Origin: Vicinamibacteria bacterium
GTDB lineage: Bacteria; Acidobacteriota; Vicinamibacteria; Fen-336
Direction: 5' to 3'
Length of the DNA stretch: 38,198 nucleotides
Assembly: GCA_035570235.1 (NCBI GenBank)
Contig: DATMML010000101.1
Location: forward strand, 1-38,198
Shown here: positions 1-7,190 of the stretch, in pieces
Position numbering within the stretch: the first letter of the stretch is position 1
How the letters are laid out: each line of letters begins with the position of its first letter
Notes under the pieces: generated by a model
Seen by the model: only the letters and a program-made list of their open reading frames with translations
Told to the model about the DNA's origin: nothing
Database searches by the model: none
Position numbers and translations under genes: made by a program

Positions 1-534
1 CTGGAGGTCCGCGACGGTTAGGCCCACGAGCTCGCCCCGGCGGAGGGCGCAGCCGATAAGCACGGCCAGGATGGCCCGGTCGCGCTTCCCCTTGACGGTG
101 GACGCATCCGGCGCCTGGAGGAGGGTCGTTGCTTCTTCCGCGGTCACCCACTTCCCCACCCGGATCCCCAGGCGCCTCACGCCCCTGACGCTTGCGATCC
201 CGGCGGCCACCATCGGGTCCAGCCAGCCGTTCTCGGCGGCTTCGGTCGCCAGCTTCCTCAGGGGTGCGAGGCGGAGGTTGATACTCGATGGAGCGAGGCC
301 GGAGGCCTCCATGTGCGAGCGGAATTCCTGGAGGGAGGCGCGGGTGAAGGGACGGGGGCCCAGGAAGGCCAGGAAGTCATCGAGGGCTTTCGCGTAGGCC
401 CTCCGGGAGTGCTCCGACGACACAGTGTCCAACACTAAGGCCTTGAGGCGGGCAACAACCTCCCCCGTCCCGCCGCCGGGGCGACTCCCCTCGCCCTCGG
501 GGCCGGTTTCGGGGCGTGGAACGAGGTCGGACAT
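1..534 (-). CDS. Tyrosine recombinase (phage integrase/XerC-D type), N-terminal part, cut by window edge
   Basis: Reading the minus strand from ATG at 534 gives 178 codons open to base 1. After a Gly/Pro-rich leader of about 25 residues comes a SAM-like core-binding domain (EHSRRAYAKALDDFLAFLG, then a helix with SSINLRLAPLRKLATEA). The start of the catalytic domain follows (KRDRAILAVLIGCALRRGEL). The Arg-Arg-Gly-Glu-Leu stretch near residue 165 is the box I region carrying the first catalytic Arg; box II (HxxR) and the Tyr nucleophile lie outside the window. Such enzymes cut and rejoin DNA at att, dif or res-like sites. Its position beside parA and rep suggests dimer resolution of a plasmid or integration of a mobile element, but which one cannot be told from this fragment. 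The gene diverges from the HTH gene at 740. Confidence 0.85.
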   Translation of the reverse strand, partial: MSDLVPRPETGPEGEGSRPGGGTGEVVARLKALVLDTVSSEHSRRAYAKALDDFLAFLGPRPFTRASLQEFRSHMEASGLAPSSINLRLAPLRKLATEAAENGWLDPMVAAGIASVRGVRRLGIRVGKWVTAEEATTLLQAPDASTVKGKRDRAILAVLIGCALRRGELVGLTVADLQ

Positions 535-624
535 TTGGGCTTCCCACCCCCCTCCCGGGGCCCCCTCGACCCTCCCGGAGCCCTCGCGTCGTTAATTAGA
601 GCTCCGGCGCAGCCGGGTCAGGTG

Positions 625-644
625 ATGATAATAATAGTTATCAT
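625..644. promoter_or_regulatory. Inverted repeat between the recombinase gene and the HTH gene
   Basis: ATGATAA (625-631) and TTATCAT (638-644) form a perfect 7-bp inverted repeat around TAATAG, in an AT-rich patch of a GC-rich region. It lies between two divergent genes, 91 bp upstream of the recombinase start. It could be an operator or a recombinase core site; nothing in the sequence decides between them. Confidence 0.3.
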
Positions 645-739
645 AAGCCATGATCGGGAAGAATGCAAGAAAGAGAGGTGTCCCCTTTCCTTGACATTAT
701 GCGCATGTGTGCAGTAAGGTAAAGGGAGATCCTAGATCC

Positions 740-1306
740 GTGATCGACCCTCAACCAGAAGCTAAGCCTCGGAGCAAGAATCGCAAACGACAGGTCTCCT
801 GGCTTCGCCGCATCCCCGAAATGCTCGCGACGCTCAAGAAGACTACCACACCCTTTCTGGACCGGGCCGCCGTCCAAACCCTCTTCCGCCTCCAGCGCCG
901 CCAGGCCGGCTACCTCATGAAGAAACTCGGCCCCGCGGAATACCGGGTCGGCAAAGCCTTCGTCGTGCGCCGCCACGCGGTCGTCACCCTCCTCGAGGCC
1001 AAGAGGAACGGCAAGCCCTACAAGGCCGAAGAGCTCCGCCAGAGGAGCCTCCGCGAGGCGCTCGACGAAGCCCGCCGCGAGCAAAAGGCCCGCAGCGTCC
1101 GCTTCAAGATCGCCCCGGAGCCGCCACGCAAGATGGCCGGACTCCCCGACCAGGTCCGCCTGGCCCCCGGCGAGCTGCGGGTCACCTTTGCGACGACCGA
1201 GGAACTCCTCCAACTCCTCTATGACCTCTCTCGCGCAATCGCGCACGACTTCCCCACTTTCGAGACGCTCTCACAGGGCAGCGGCCCTGCCTCGCCGGAA
1301 TCATAG
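740..1306 (+). CDS. Hypothetical HTH-like DNA-binding protein (188 aa)
   Basis: GTG at 740 is preceded by AAAGGGAGA at 721-729; an earlier in-frame GTG at 707 has no ribosome binding site. A basic N-terminus is followed by a helical region (RAAVQTLFRLQRRQAGYLMK) that looks like a helix-turn-helix ordered by a conserved 'division' pattern, then YRVGKAFVVRRHAVVTLLEA, a basic linker, and a C-terminal part (LAPGELRVTF, EELLQLLYDLSRAIAHDF). No named family is certain. From general knowledge, proteins of this plan recur as hypotheticals in Acidobacteriota. It sits between a recombinase and parA, so it may regulate the replicon or act as an excision or partition accessory; this is inference. Confidence 0.72.
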   Translation: MIDPQPEAKPRSKNRKRQVSWLRRIPEMLATLKKTTTPFLDRAAVQTLFRLQRRQAGYLMKKLGPAEYRVGKAFVVRRHAVVTLLEAKRNGKPYKAEELRQRSLREALDEARREQKARSVRFKIAPEPPRKMAGLPDQVRLAPGELRVTFATTEELLQLLYDLSRAIAHDFPTFETLSQGSGPASPES

Positions 1307-1692
1307 GTCCTGGCGCCAGGTTCCCCCCCCTCCCCGCCTCCTGCACCTGGGGCGCCGGCCATTGTCCGGGACGTCCTTCATCCTCGGTATCTTACCGCCC
1401 GAAGCCGATAAGTCGATAAATATACATAACTATTTGTATATTTGTGCATAGCTTCTCTCAGGACGTTGGTGAACCCCTTTAAAGCCGAAGGTGCTTACTA
1501 TCGCGAAATATTCATAAATCGCTATAGCTGTTTACGCGTTTATCGATATATCCGCTATTCTCCAGTCTCGGCGGGACCTATCGTCCAGCGCCCTCGTGGG
1601 CTGGAGAACTACAACGATAAGTTGACTTCTCCACAAATCTGCTTACAATTATATCCGCTTACATGTTTGCCGACAAGTCGACCGGAGGTCCA
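1307..1692 (+). promoter_or_regulatory. AT-rich intergenic region upstream of parA
   Basis: This 386-bp gap has no supported gene. Its second half is far more AT-rich than its surroundings. It carries the palindrome TATCGATA (1541-1548), the palindrome GCTATAGC (1521-1528), the inverted repeat at 1418-1443, and recurrent CGATAAGTYG-like motifs near 1406 and 1614 with a degenerate CGACAAGTCG at about 1671. TTCTCCACA (1627-1635) matches the DnaA box TTATCCACA at 8 of 9 bases. A partition-operon promoter and operator, a centromere (parS-like site), or a second origin element are all possible. Confidence 0.45.
1418..1443. repeat. 9-bp perfect inverted repeat upstream of parA
   Basis: AAATATACA (1418-1426) pairs with TGTATATTT (1435-1443) around the 8-base spacer TAACTATT. 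It lies 250 bp upstream of parA. The AT-rich stem and lack of a U-run suit a protein operator better than a terminator. Confidence 0.4.
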
Positions 1693-2478
1693 GTGAAGCG
1701 AATCGCCGTTGCGAACCAAAAGGGTGGAGTCGGGAAGACTACCGTCGCTCTCAACCTAGCAGCTGAGCTCGACGACCTTGGCTTTCGCGTATTGGCCATA
1801 GACCTCGACCGCCAATGCAATCTTACGAGCGGCCTGGGAATCAACGTTCCGCCGGAGCGGACCGTTTACCAGCTCCTGATCGACGGCGCTCAACCTGACC
1901 AGGTGATAACGCGGTTGGACCGCGGTGCCCGTGGATTCGACGTGATACCCGGGTCTCCGTCTCTCAATGTTGCCGAAGCGCTGCTAATGACGGAAACCTT
2001 GCGGGAGACTCGCTTGGCCGAGTGCCTGGAGCCCGTGGCGGGGAAGTACGACTTCATTCTGTTTGACTGTGCCCCAAGCCTCGGCGTAATCACGATGAAC
2101 GCGATCGTGGCCGCGGATTGGGTTCTCGTCCCTGTCGAGACGAACCAGTGGGCCTACGACGCCATCCGGGATGTCCACCAGATGGTCAACAAGCTGCAGA
2201 AGATCAACCCTCGAGTCAAGATCACGGACATCGTCCCGACCGTCTATGACCGTCGAGTAGGACACCACAATGCAGTGCTAGAAGCCCTACGGGAGTTGGC
2301 TCAAACGTGGCCCGGGGGCGTAGCCGTCCACGAGCCGATCGCCTACAGCGCGCGGGTCGTGGAGGCCTCCTCCAAGCGAGTTCCTCTCCGCGACTACGAC
2401 CGTGGATCGGCGGCGGCCGATGCTTTTGAACGCCTTGCCGGGCGCCTCGCCCAAGCGGCGCGGGAGGCCTCCGTATGA
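1693..2478 (+). CDS. parA: ParA partition ATPase (Soj/MinD family)
   Basis: GTG at 1693 is chosen over ATG at 1663 because GGAGG (1684-1688) sits correctly before it and the protein then begins MKRIAVANQKGGVGKTT, the usual ParA start. The deviant Walker A (KGGVGKTT) is at residues 10-17, with the signature Lys in the KGG. The switch/Walker B region is YDFILFDCAPSLGVIT, and the C-terminus carries the usual ParA pattern (PVETNQWAYDAI; VPTVYDRRVGHHNAVLEAL). At 261 aa it is a short type Ib/Soj-like ParA without an N-terminal HTH. Such ATPases bind DNA non-specifically and move plasmid copies with a centromere-binding partner. The stop overlaps the next start (ATGA), so the pair is translationally coupled. 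Confidence 0.94.
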   Translation: MKRIAVANQKGGVGKTTVALNLAAELDDLGFRVLAIDLDRQCNLTSGLGINVPPERTVYQLLIDGAQPDQVITRLDRGARGFDVIPGSPSLNVAEALLMTETLRETRLAECLEPVAGKYDFILFDCAPSLGVITMNAIVAADWVLVPVETNQWAYDAIRDVHQMVNKLQKINPRVKITDIVPTVYDRRVGHHNAVLEALRELAQTWPGGVAVHEPIAYSARVVEASSKRVPLRDYDRGSAAADAFERLAGRLAQAAREASV

Positions 2479-2828
2479 AGCCACGCGTGCCCATCGACAA
2501 ACTCACACTCACACCACCGCCGGATCCTATTGACGGTATGACGTCCTTCCGCGCGTCGACGCCGCGCCGGTCTGTTCCGGCCGACGCCACAGCTGAGCCA
2601 GAGCCCGAGGTTCGCGATGCACCCGTTCGAAATTCTTCTCAGCGCCCAAAGGTCAAGCGATACGCTAGGACCTTCTACCTCGAGGCAGAGGACCTTCAGC
2701 GTCTGTCGGCTGAGCAGCTCCGGCTTCAGCGAAAGAATCCAGCTCAGCGCCAAGGTGTTAGTGACGCCTCCGGTGTCATCCGGCGGCTCATCCGAGAGCA
2801 CCTGCCGTCAGCGGGGGACTGGGAGTGA
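2475..2828 (+). CDS. Small ParA-partner protein, probable centromere-binding (ribbon-helix-helix-like)
   Basis: ATG at 2475 overlaps the parA stop (ATGA), giving 117 aa. The first 55 residues are Pro/Arg-rich and probably disordered. The C-terminal part (KRYARTFYLEAEDLQRLSAE, then SDASGVIRRLIREHL) has a strand followed by two helices, as in ribbon-helix-helix partners such as ParG or CopG-like proteins. It lacks a full-length ParB ParBc/HTH core. By position it should be the centromere-binding partner that stimulates ParA; that role is inferred from coupling and size. The nearby iterons or the AT-rich parA upstream region could be its target. Confidence 0.65.
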   Translation: MKPRVPIDKLTLTPPPDPIDGMTSFRASTPRRSVPADATAEPEPEVRDAPVRNSSQRPKVKRYARTFYLEAEDLQRLSAEQLRLQRKNPAQRQGVSDASGVIRRLIREHLPSAGDWE

Positions 2829-3380
2829 AGCTCGATCAACTCCTGGTTTCAGGCCGTTTGGCCCGGTCTTCGGGCTGCACCTCGACGTAAAGTGGGGGAG
2901 TTCAGGCCTTCCAATCTCCTGCACTCCAACGTAAGCCCGGGTGAACTGCACCCGGACGTAAACCTCCACTATCTCGTTCTTCTCCCGCCACCAAGAGCCA
3001 GCCCTGCACCCCAACGTAAGAGGCCGCGCATGCTGTCGCCGACTGCACGCCAACGTAACGGGGGGATCGTAGTGACTCGCGTTGCTCACCGAAGCTCTCC
3101 TGCACTTCAACGTCACCCTCACCTGCACTCAGAAGGAACAAGCCTGCACCACAGCGGAGGTTGCGCTGCACCTGGTCGTACGACCTCCTGCACTCCAACG
3201 TACGAGAACTAAGCCTAAACCATTGATCCTTCGTTACTTCTCCTTATCTAACAGTCTTTCACTTGCTCTAGATGTGTAAACAACAACATATCGCCCCCCT
3301 ATGCCCTCGACCCACAGGATGTTGTTGCACCAGCCAAAGCCCTATGCCAAAATCGCGCGATTACAAGGGACAAACGCTCC
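2829..3380 (+). other. Probable replication origin (iteron array plus AT-rich segment)
   Basis: This 552-bp gap between the partition genes and rep has no supported gene. It holds ten iterons (2875-3203) followed by an AT-rich stretch at about 3204-3290, just upstream of the initiator gene. That order is the classical plan of an iteron-controlled plasmid origin: initiator binding sites, a melting region, then rep. A convincing DnaA box is not seen in the AT-rich part; TTATCTAACA near 3244 is only a partial match. Confidence 0.75.
2875..3203 (+). repeat. Ten directly repeated iterons
   Basis: The motif CTGCACNCCAACGTAA is repeated in direct orientation starting at 2875, 2919, 2946, 3004, 3043, 3100, 3123, 3144, 3166 and 3188. 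CTGCAC is invariant in all ten. The ACGTAA half is intact or nearly so in eight, and degenerate in the copies at 3123 and 3144. Start-to-start spacing is irregular (23-58 bp) in the first part and 21-23 bp in the last four intervals, about two helical turns, which would place bound proteins on one face of the DNA. Such arrays bind the initiator and also limit copy number by handcuffing. Confidence 0.92.
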
Positions 3381-4943
3381 TTGAACAAACGCACAGTCTC
3401 AAGCCTGGCGACTAGCACCGAGACCCCGGGTCCACCGCTCTCCCGGCTTCCGGATTTTGTCAAAGTCGAGAAGAATCTCGCCTCGCTCGGATTCTTCACA
3501 CCTTCAAGCAAGCGCATCAAGCAGACGAGATCGAAGACCGTTACATTCCACCGCTTGGTCGATGGCCAGCGCGTCACGGTGGCTGCCACGATCGTTCCGG
3601 GAGCTATTTATGGCCTGCCCATCACAGCAGACCAGGACAAATTCCTTGCCCTCCAGAAGATCATCGCCGACATGCGACGCGAGAAGGGCAAGGTCGTCAA
3701 TCCCGTAGCTTTCTCTTCCGCCCAACTGCTGTCTCTCCTCGGCAAGTGCCGCGACAGCGGCAAGAACTACAAGGAAGTCAGCGAGTGGCTCGACGTGATG
3801 GCAGCGACGACGATCGTCTCTGAAGGGGTCGTATACATGGCCGGCCGAAAGCGCTGGCTCAAGGATCGGTTCCACGTCTTTGACCGGGCAGTCGGTGCCG
3901 GTCAGGAGCTTGAGCCGGGCCGAGTGGCCGATAGGAACTTCATCTGGCTGTCGGAATGGCAGCTTGAGAATATCAACAACAACTACCTGCTCCCCGTCGA
4001 CTTCGAAGCGTATCGGCAGCTCAAGAACCACATCGCCAAGGCCTTGGTCCCGTTACTGCAGATCTGGCTCTACGCTTCGCGTGAGAAGGGCTCATTCGAC
4101 AAACGCTACGACGAGCTTTGCCAGATTCTCAACATCGGGCAGTTCAAACCACCCTCGCGGATCCGGCAGCAGCTCGAGCCATCGCTGGGTGAGCTGGTAG
4201 CCCACGGCTATCTGGCGCGCTGGGACCTTCAGAAGACCGCTGACGGCACCAGTTTTAAGGTCGCCTTCTTCCACGGCCCTAAGTTCTATCGGGATCGCCG
4301 GCATCGCCTCGAGGCCGCTGAAGCCGCCCTTCTTGTCGAAGACGACCCCGGATTGGATGCCCCCGAGCCCGGCCACTCGACTCCCCACGCTCCCGATACC
4401 CACAGTCTAGTGGGGGAGTTGACTCGCCGCGGAATCGTGGAAGTCGTCGCTCGCCGTCTCCTTCGGCAGCTATCGCCCAACCAGCACATCCAAGATCAGC
4501 TCGAGTGGGGCGACTACGTCATCAACCAGGACCCGGCTCGCTTCCGAAACCCAGCTGGCTTCTACGTCTCGCTGCTTCGCGAGAACGTAGAGCCGCCCGA
4601 GACGTTCGGCACCCCCAGCCGTCGAAGGGCCCAAGCCGAGAGTGCCGAGAACGAGCGTCAGGCGGCCGAACAACGAGCGCAGCTTGAATATGAGTACGCC
4701 GACTACCGACGGCGCACCGTCGCCGCCTATGTGCGGAGCGAATTGGACCCAGCAGACTACGAGAAACGCGTAGGCGAGAAGAGGCGGACTCTCATGAAAA
4801 AGCATCCTCAGGCCGCCCAGTGGACCCCCGAGCAGCTGAGCTTGTACGCAGAAGCCCATATCCGCCTGGACCTCTGCGCCGAGATTTCTTTGCTCACCTT
4901 GGACCAGTTTGCGGCGGAACGCAGCGCGCGGGGAACGGCCTAA
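3381..4943 (+). CDS. Plasmid replication initiator, RepA/RPA-like
   Basis: TTG at 3381 begins a 520-aa protein; AAGGGA (3364-3369) lies upstream. Residues about 15-290 resemble the plasmid 'replication initiator protein A' family: AIYGLPITADQDKFLALQKI, then the pattern 'open a winged helix, test for gene segment, match two winged helices' (LLSLLGKCRDSGKNYKEVSE, DELCQILNIGQF, RQQLEPSLGELVAHGYLARW). This suggests two winged-helix DNA-binding domains. Residues from about 330 are a charged, Glu/Arg-rich C-terminal extension (RRRAQAESAENERQAAEQRA and on), which looks helical. It should bind the iterons just upstream and recruit the host replisome. The family call rests on pattern recognition, supported strongly by the adjacent iterons. 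Confidence 0.84.
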   Translation: MNKRTVSSLATSTETPGPPLSRLPDFVKVEKNLASLGFFTPSSKRIKQTRSKTVTFHRLVDGQRVTVAATIVPGAIYGLPITADQDKFLALQKIIADMRREKGKVVNPVAFSSAQLLSLLGKCRDSGKNYKEVSEWLDVMAATTIVSEGVVYMAGRKRWLKDRFHVFDRAVGAGQELEPGRVADRNFIWLSEWQLENINNNYLLPVDFEAYRQLKNHIAKALVPLLQIWLYASREKGSFDKRYDELCQILNIGQFKPPSRIRQQLEPSLGELVAHGYLARWDLQKTADGTSFKVAFFHGPKFYRDRRHRLEAAEAALLVEDDPGLDAPEPGHSTPHAPDTHSLVGELTRRGIVEVVARRLLRQLSPNQHIQDQLEWGDYVINQDPARFRNPAGFYVSLLRENVEPPETFGTPSRRRAQAESAENERQAAEQRAQLEYEYADYRRRTVAAYVRSELDPADYEKRVGEKRRTLMKKHPQAAQWTPEQLSLYAEAHIRLDLCAEISLLTLDQFAAERSARGTA

Positions 4944-5300
4944 AAGACGGCTCGCTCGAATTCCGCGAGAGCTCCCAACCCTACACGCCCTACGAGGCCG
5001 TCACTAGAGATGGTGCGGCAATCTCGCTTGGCTTCCCGACAACGGTCGGTGGTGTAGCGGATCGTGGCCCGGAGCAAGTGAACTTCGTCGACGGCCCTGG
5101 CAACGCCTTTGGGGACTTAACGTCGGTGCCCGCCCCGCTAAGCCACGCTCGTCCAGGGAGGGCGACAAGCCAGCGAGGAGGCGACACCCACCGGGGAAAT
5201 GGGCCTTGACATTGACCGCCATCGGCGTAGCCTCGGCTGCAGTGTGGTTAGCCCTCAATTGCGGAGCACGGGTTCCTGCGATCACGAACAGGGGGTTTTT
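4944..5300. other. Gene-free gap after rep
   Basis: No open frame here has a plausible start, ribosome binding site or recognisable product. A short inverted repeat (CCGAC 5036-5040, GTCGG 5045-5049) lacks a T-run and is not called a terminator. The promoter of the following small secreted protein should lie here. Confidence 0.4.
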
Positions 5301-5693
5301 GTGAGAAGGCTGTTGTGCTTTAGCAGTGTGGCATTTGTGGCCGCATTCCTGTCGCTCGAATCCCTGCACGCGCAGGCTTCCCGGCCCGTGGAGACGTTTG
5401 ACGCGAAGGGCCGAGTTGTCTCGCGGATGATCCTGAACCCTGACAAGAGCTCGCAGCGGACAACGTACGTGTATTCGACGGAAGGCATGACGCCGATACA
5501 AACGAAGACCGAGGAGGTCGACCCGAACGGCCAACTCACTAAGAGAACTGTCGAGCAATTCGATCCCACGGGCCAGGTGACGGAACGACGTGAGACGAGA
5601 ATCGATGCGACCGGTCACGAGTCAGGGGCGTCGACGAAGTTCACTTATGACGCTGAAGGAGTTAAGCATCGTAAGGTCACGCAGCTCCCGTAG
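5301..5693 (+). CDS. Small secreted protein with YD/RHS-like repeats
   Basis: GTG at 5301 follows AGGGGG (about 5289-5295) and starts a 130-aa protein; upstream in-frame codons lack such a site. It begins with a clear signal peptide (MRRLLCFSSVAFVAAFLSLE, cleavage likely after HAQA). The mature part has three to four short repeats of the type VETFDAKGRVVSRM, EEVDPNGQLTKRT, EQFDPTGQVTERRET, FTYDAEGVKHRKV. These resemble the D-x-x-G-x-V/L strands of YD (RHS) repeats. It may be a free-standing YD mini-protein or a remnant of a larger shell. It is isolated, with no obvious operon partner, and its function is unknown. Confidence 0.6.
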   Translation: MRRLLCFSSVAFVAAFLSLESLHAQASRPVETFDAKGRVVSRMILNPDKSSQRTTYVYSTEGMTPIQTKTEEVDPNGQLTKRTVEQFDPTGQVTERRETRIDATGHESGASTKFTYDAEGVKHRKVTQLP

Positions 5694-6152
5694 CGGCGAC
5701 CTTTTTCAAGATTATTTGACTTGGGATCGGATCGTGTCGTGCCTCGGCAGGATAGAGGCTCGCACCTACGCGCAGGTGAACCGCCGTGCCGTGGTGAACG
5801 GCATTCGCGAGGCAGTATCGCGAGCCACCTAAGGTCGAGAGGGCGGCGCCGGCAATTGCACCGGCGAACCAGCCTTCGCCTTCTTCCAAGAGACCCCGGG
5901 AAGAGATTACGTGTACCCAGGCGGCGTGACTGCCCCTTCCATGAGCACGCCGCCAAGAAGTCAGGTGTCACGTCGCAGCACCGGCGAGACTGGCGACAGC
6001 GATTGCCGAGAGCGCTTAGGGGGTGTTCTCTCTGGAGAAGGGCCAATTCTAGCCAGGCCGGCGGGTGCCGTCAGCGCGGATGGCGATGAGGGAGAGACGC
6101 GGTGCGGGTTGCAGACTTGTCGGGGTCGACGCCGTCCGTCCTACACCTACGC
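5694..6152. other. Gene-poor gap, possible decayed sequence
   Basis: Short open frames exist on both strands. One is a minus-strand frame from TTG at 5889 to 5677 with a Gly/Ala-rich segment (GWFAGAIAGAALSTLGG). None has a convincing ribosome binding site or family match. I see no RNA gene, repeat or terminator. It may be remnant coding DNA. Confidence 0.3.
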
Positions 6153-6602
6153 TTAATGGTGGGAGACAGCGGCGGCTGCCAAGCGCGTGCGCTCGGAGAC
6201 GAACTGCTCGAGGCCCCGTGCTCGGGCCTCCTTTGCCAGGCGCCTAGCTTCCCTCTCGCCGTACTTTGCCACCGAGAAGCTCTTGAAGGCCCTGCCCTTG
6301 AGCGCGGGCCAGTTGGCCCTATAGCGGCGGACGCGGTTCCCCGACCGAATGCGCTCCACCCCGACGGTCACGCCGACGACACCAGTCTTGCTGAGAACGT
6401 GTCGCCGCTTGGTCTTGATAACAGGCGGTAGCCGCGAGAGCAACCTGTCTCGATAGGCGAGGGCCTTCAAGAAGGAAACGGCACGGCCCGTGGTGCCATC
6501 ACGGAAGTACCTCGCGTGATACCGGCCTCGGCGCATGGCGGTCACGATCCAGCCGCGGAAGCGGTGGTACTCGTAGCGGCGGAGGTTGGAATGGCGCGTC
6601 AT
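6153..6602 (-). CDS. AP2/ERF-type DNA-binding domain protein (149 aa)
   Basis: ATG at 6602 (minus). Residues about 65-130 match the bacterial AP2/ERF DNA-binding fold: TGVVGVTVGVERIRSG, then RYRANWPALKGRAFKSFSVA followed by the KYGEREARRLAKEAR helix. The N-terminal half (YHRFRGWIVTAMRRGRYHAR) looks like a diverged second copy. In bacteria and phages this domain usually occurs in HNH homing endonucleases and mobile-element proteins; no HNH motif is visible here. The protein is very basic (many Arg) and probably binds DNA. It stands alone on the minus strand, flanked by gene-poor DNA, as expected for a mobile or orphan gene. Confidence 0.7.
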   Translation of the reverse strand: MTRHSNLRRYEYHRFRGWIVTAMRRGRYHARYFRDGTTGRAVSFLKALAYRDRLLSRLPPVIKTKRRHVLSKTGVVGVTVGVERIRSGNRVRRYRANWPALKGRAFKSFSVAKYGEREARRLAKEARARGLEQFVSERTRLAAAAVSHH

Positions 6603-6729
6603 CGCCGGTTAAGACCAGCATCAGGGCCCTGGGCAGGTGGCCCCGGTTGGTGGCTTGGGCGACCGCCCCGCATGGAGTTGCTTTTGCTCTACACCGCCCG
6701 AGGAGCCCTACTGCGGCCCTGGGACTGGA

Positions 6730-7190
6730 GGCCCCTTTTCCTATAACGACGCAACAGTCGAGGGCTTCAACGGACAGCGGGCTCTCGGCACGGCTGTCGT
6801 AAACGTCTTCGGGCCGTACGTAAGCGCTATGAACACCTCAACGAACTGTGCCGCGCCGGCACGGTCACGCTGTCTTCCAATGTTACCATCCCCGACGGCG
6901 TGGACATGGAGACATTCAACAACCAGCTGGACCCGGAGCGCCTGACAGGCCACGAAGGAGTGGGCCCACGCCTCTACGACGAATTTCCTGCGCCCCGTGG
7001 TCGTCACGTGCGACCCCTGGGTCGCCCGACGGCCAGTCATCCCGAGTTACAGTGGCGGCGAGTTGGTCCAAGCCTCGCCGACAGGCTCTTTCCGGAAACA
7101 TGACCCGACCTGGGAGCAACCGCGGAACGAAGCACGAAGGCAAGCGAAGGCCTCGTCAAGAGAGGGCTATTTCAGGCCCGCGTTCTAACC
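6730..7190 (+). pseudogene. Probable decayed gene in at least two frames
   Basis: Protein-like stretches lie in alternating frames: YNDATVEGFNGQRALGTAVV near 6735-6830, then GTVTLSSNVTIPDGVDMETF and NNQLDPERLT near 6865-6950, then back to the first frame with ATKEWAHASTTNFLRPVVVT and CDPWVARRPVIPSYSG to a stop at about 7188. The switch near 6946 could be a one-base loss. No single frame gives an intact protein and I do not recognise the family. The 3' end overlaps the start of the next gene. Low confidence, because alternate-frame similarity could not be tested. Confidence 0.3.

Noticed and set aside
691-720. Sigma70 promoter TTGACA with TAAGGT for the HTH gene
   Set aside because: The -35 is perfect but the -10 is poor and would leave the ribosome binding site at the transcript start; not called as a feature.
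2875-3203. CRISPR array
   Set aside because: The repeat unit is only about 16 bases with irregular spacing, lies beside rep and has no cas genes; iterons explain it.
5677-5889. Minus-strand 70-aa gene with a Gly/Ala-rich segment
   Set aside because: TTG start without a ribosome binding site, overlap with the end of the 5301-5693 gene, and no recognised family.
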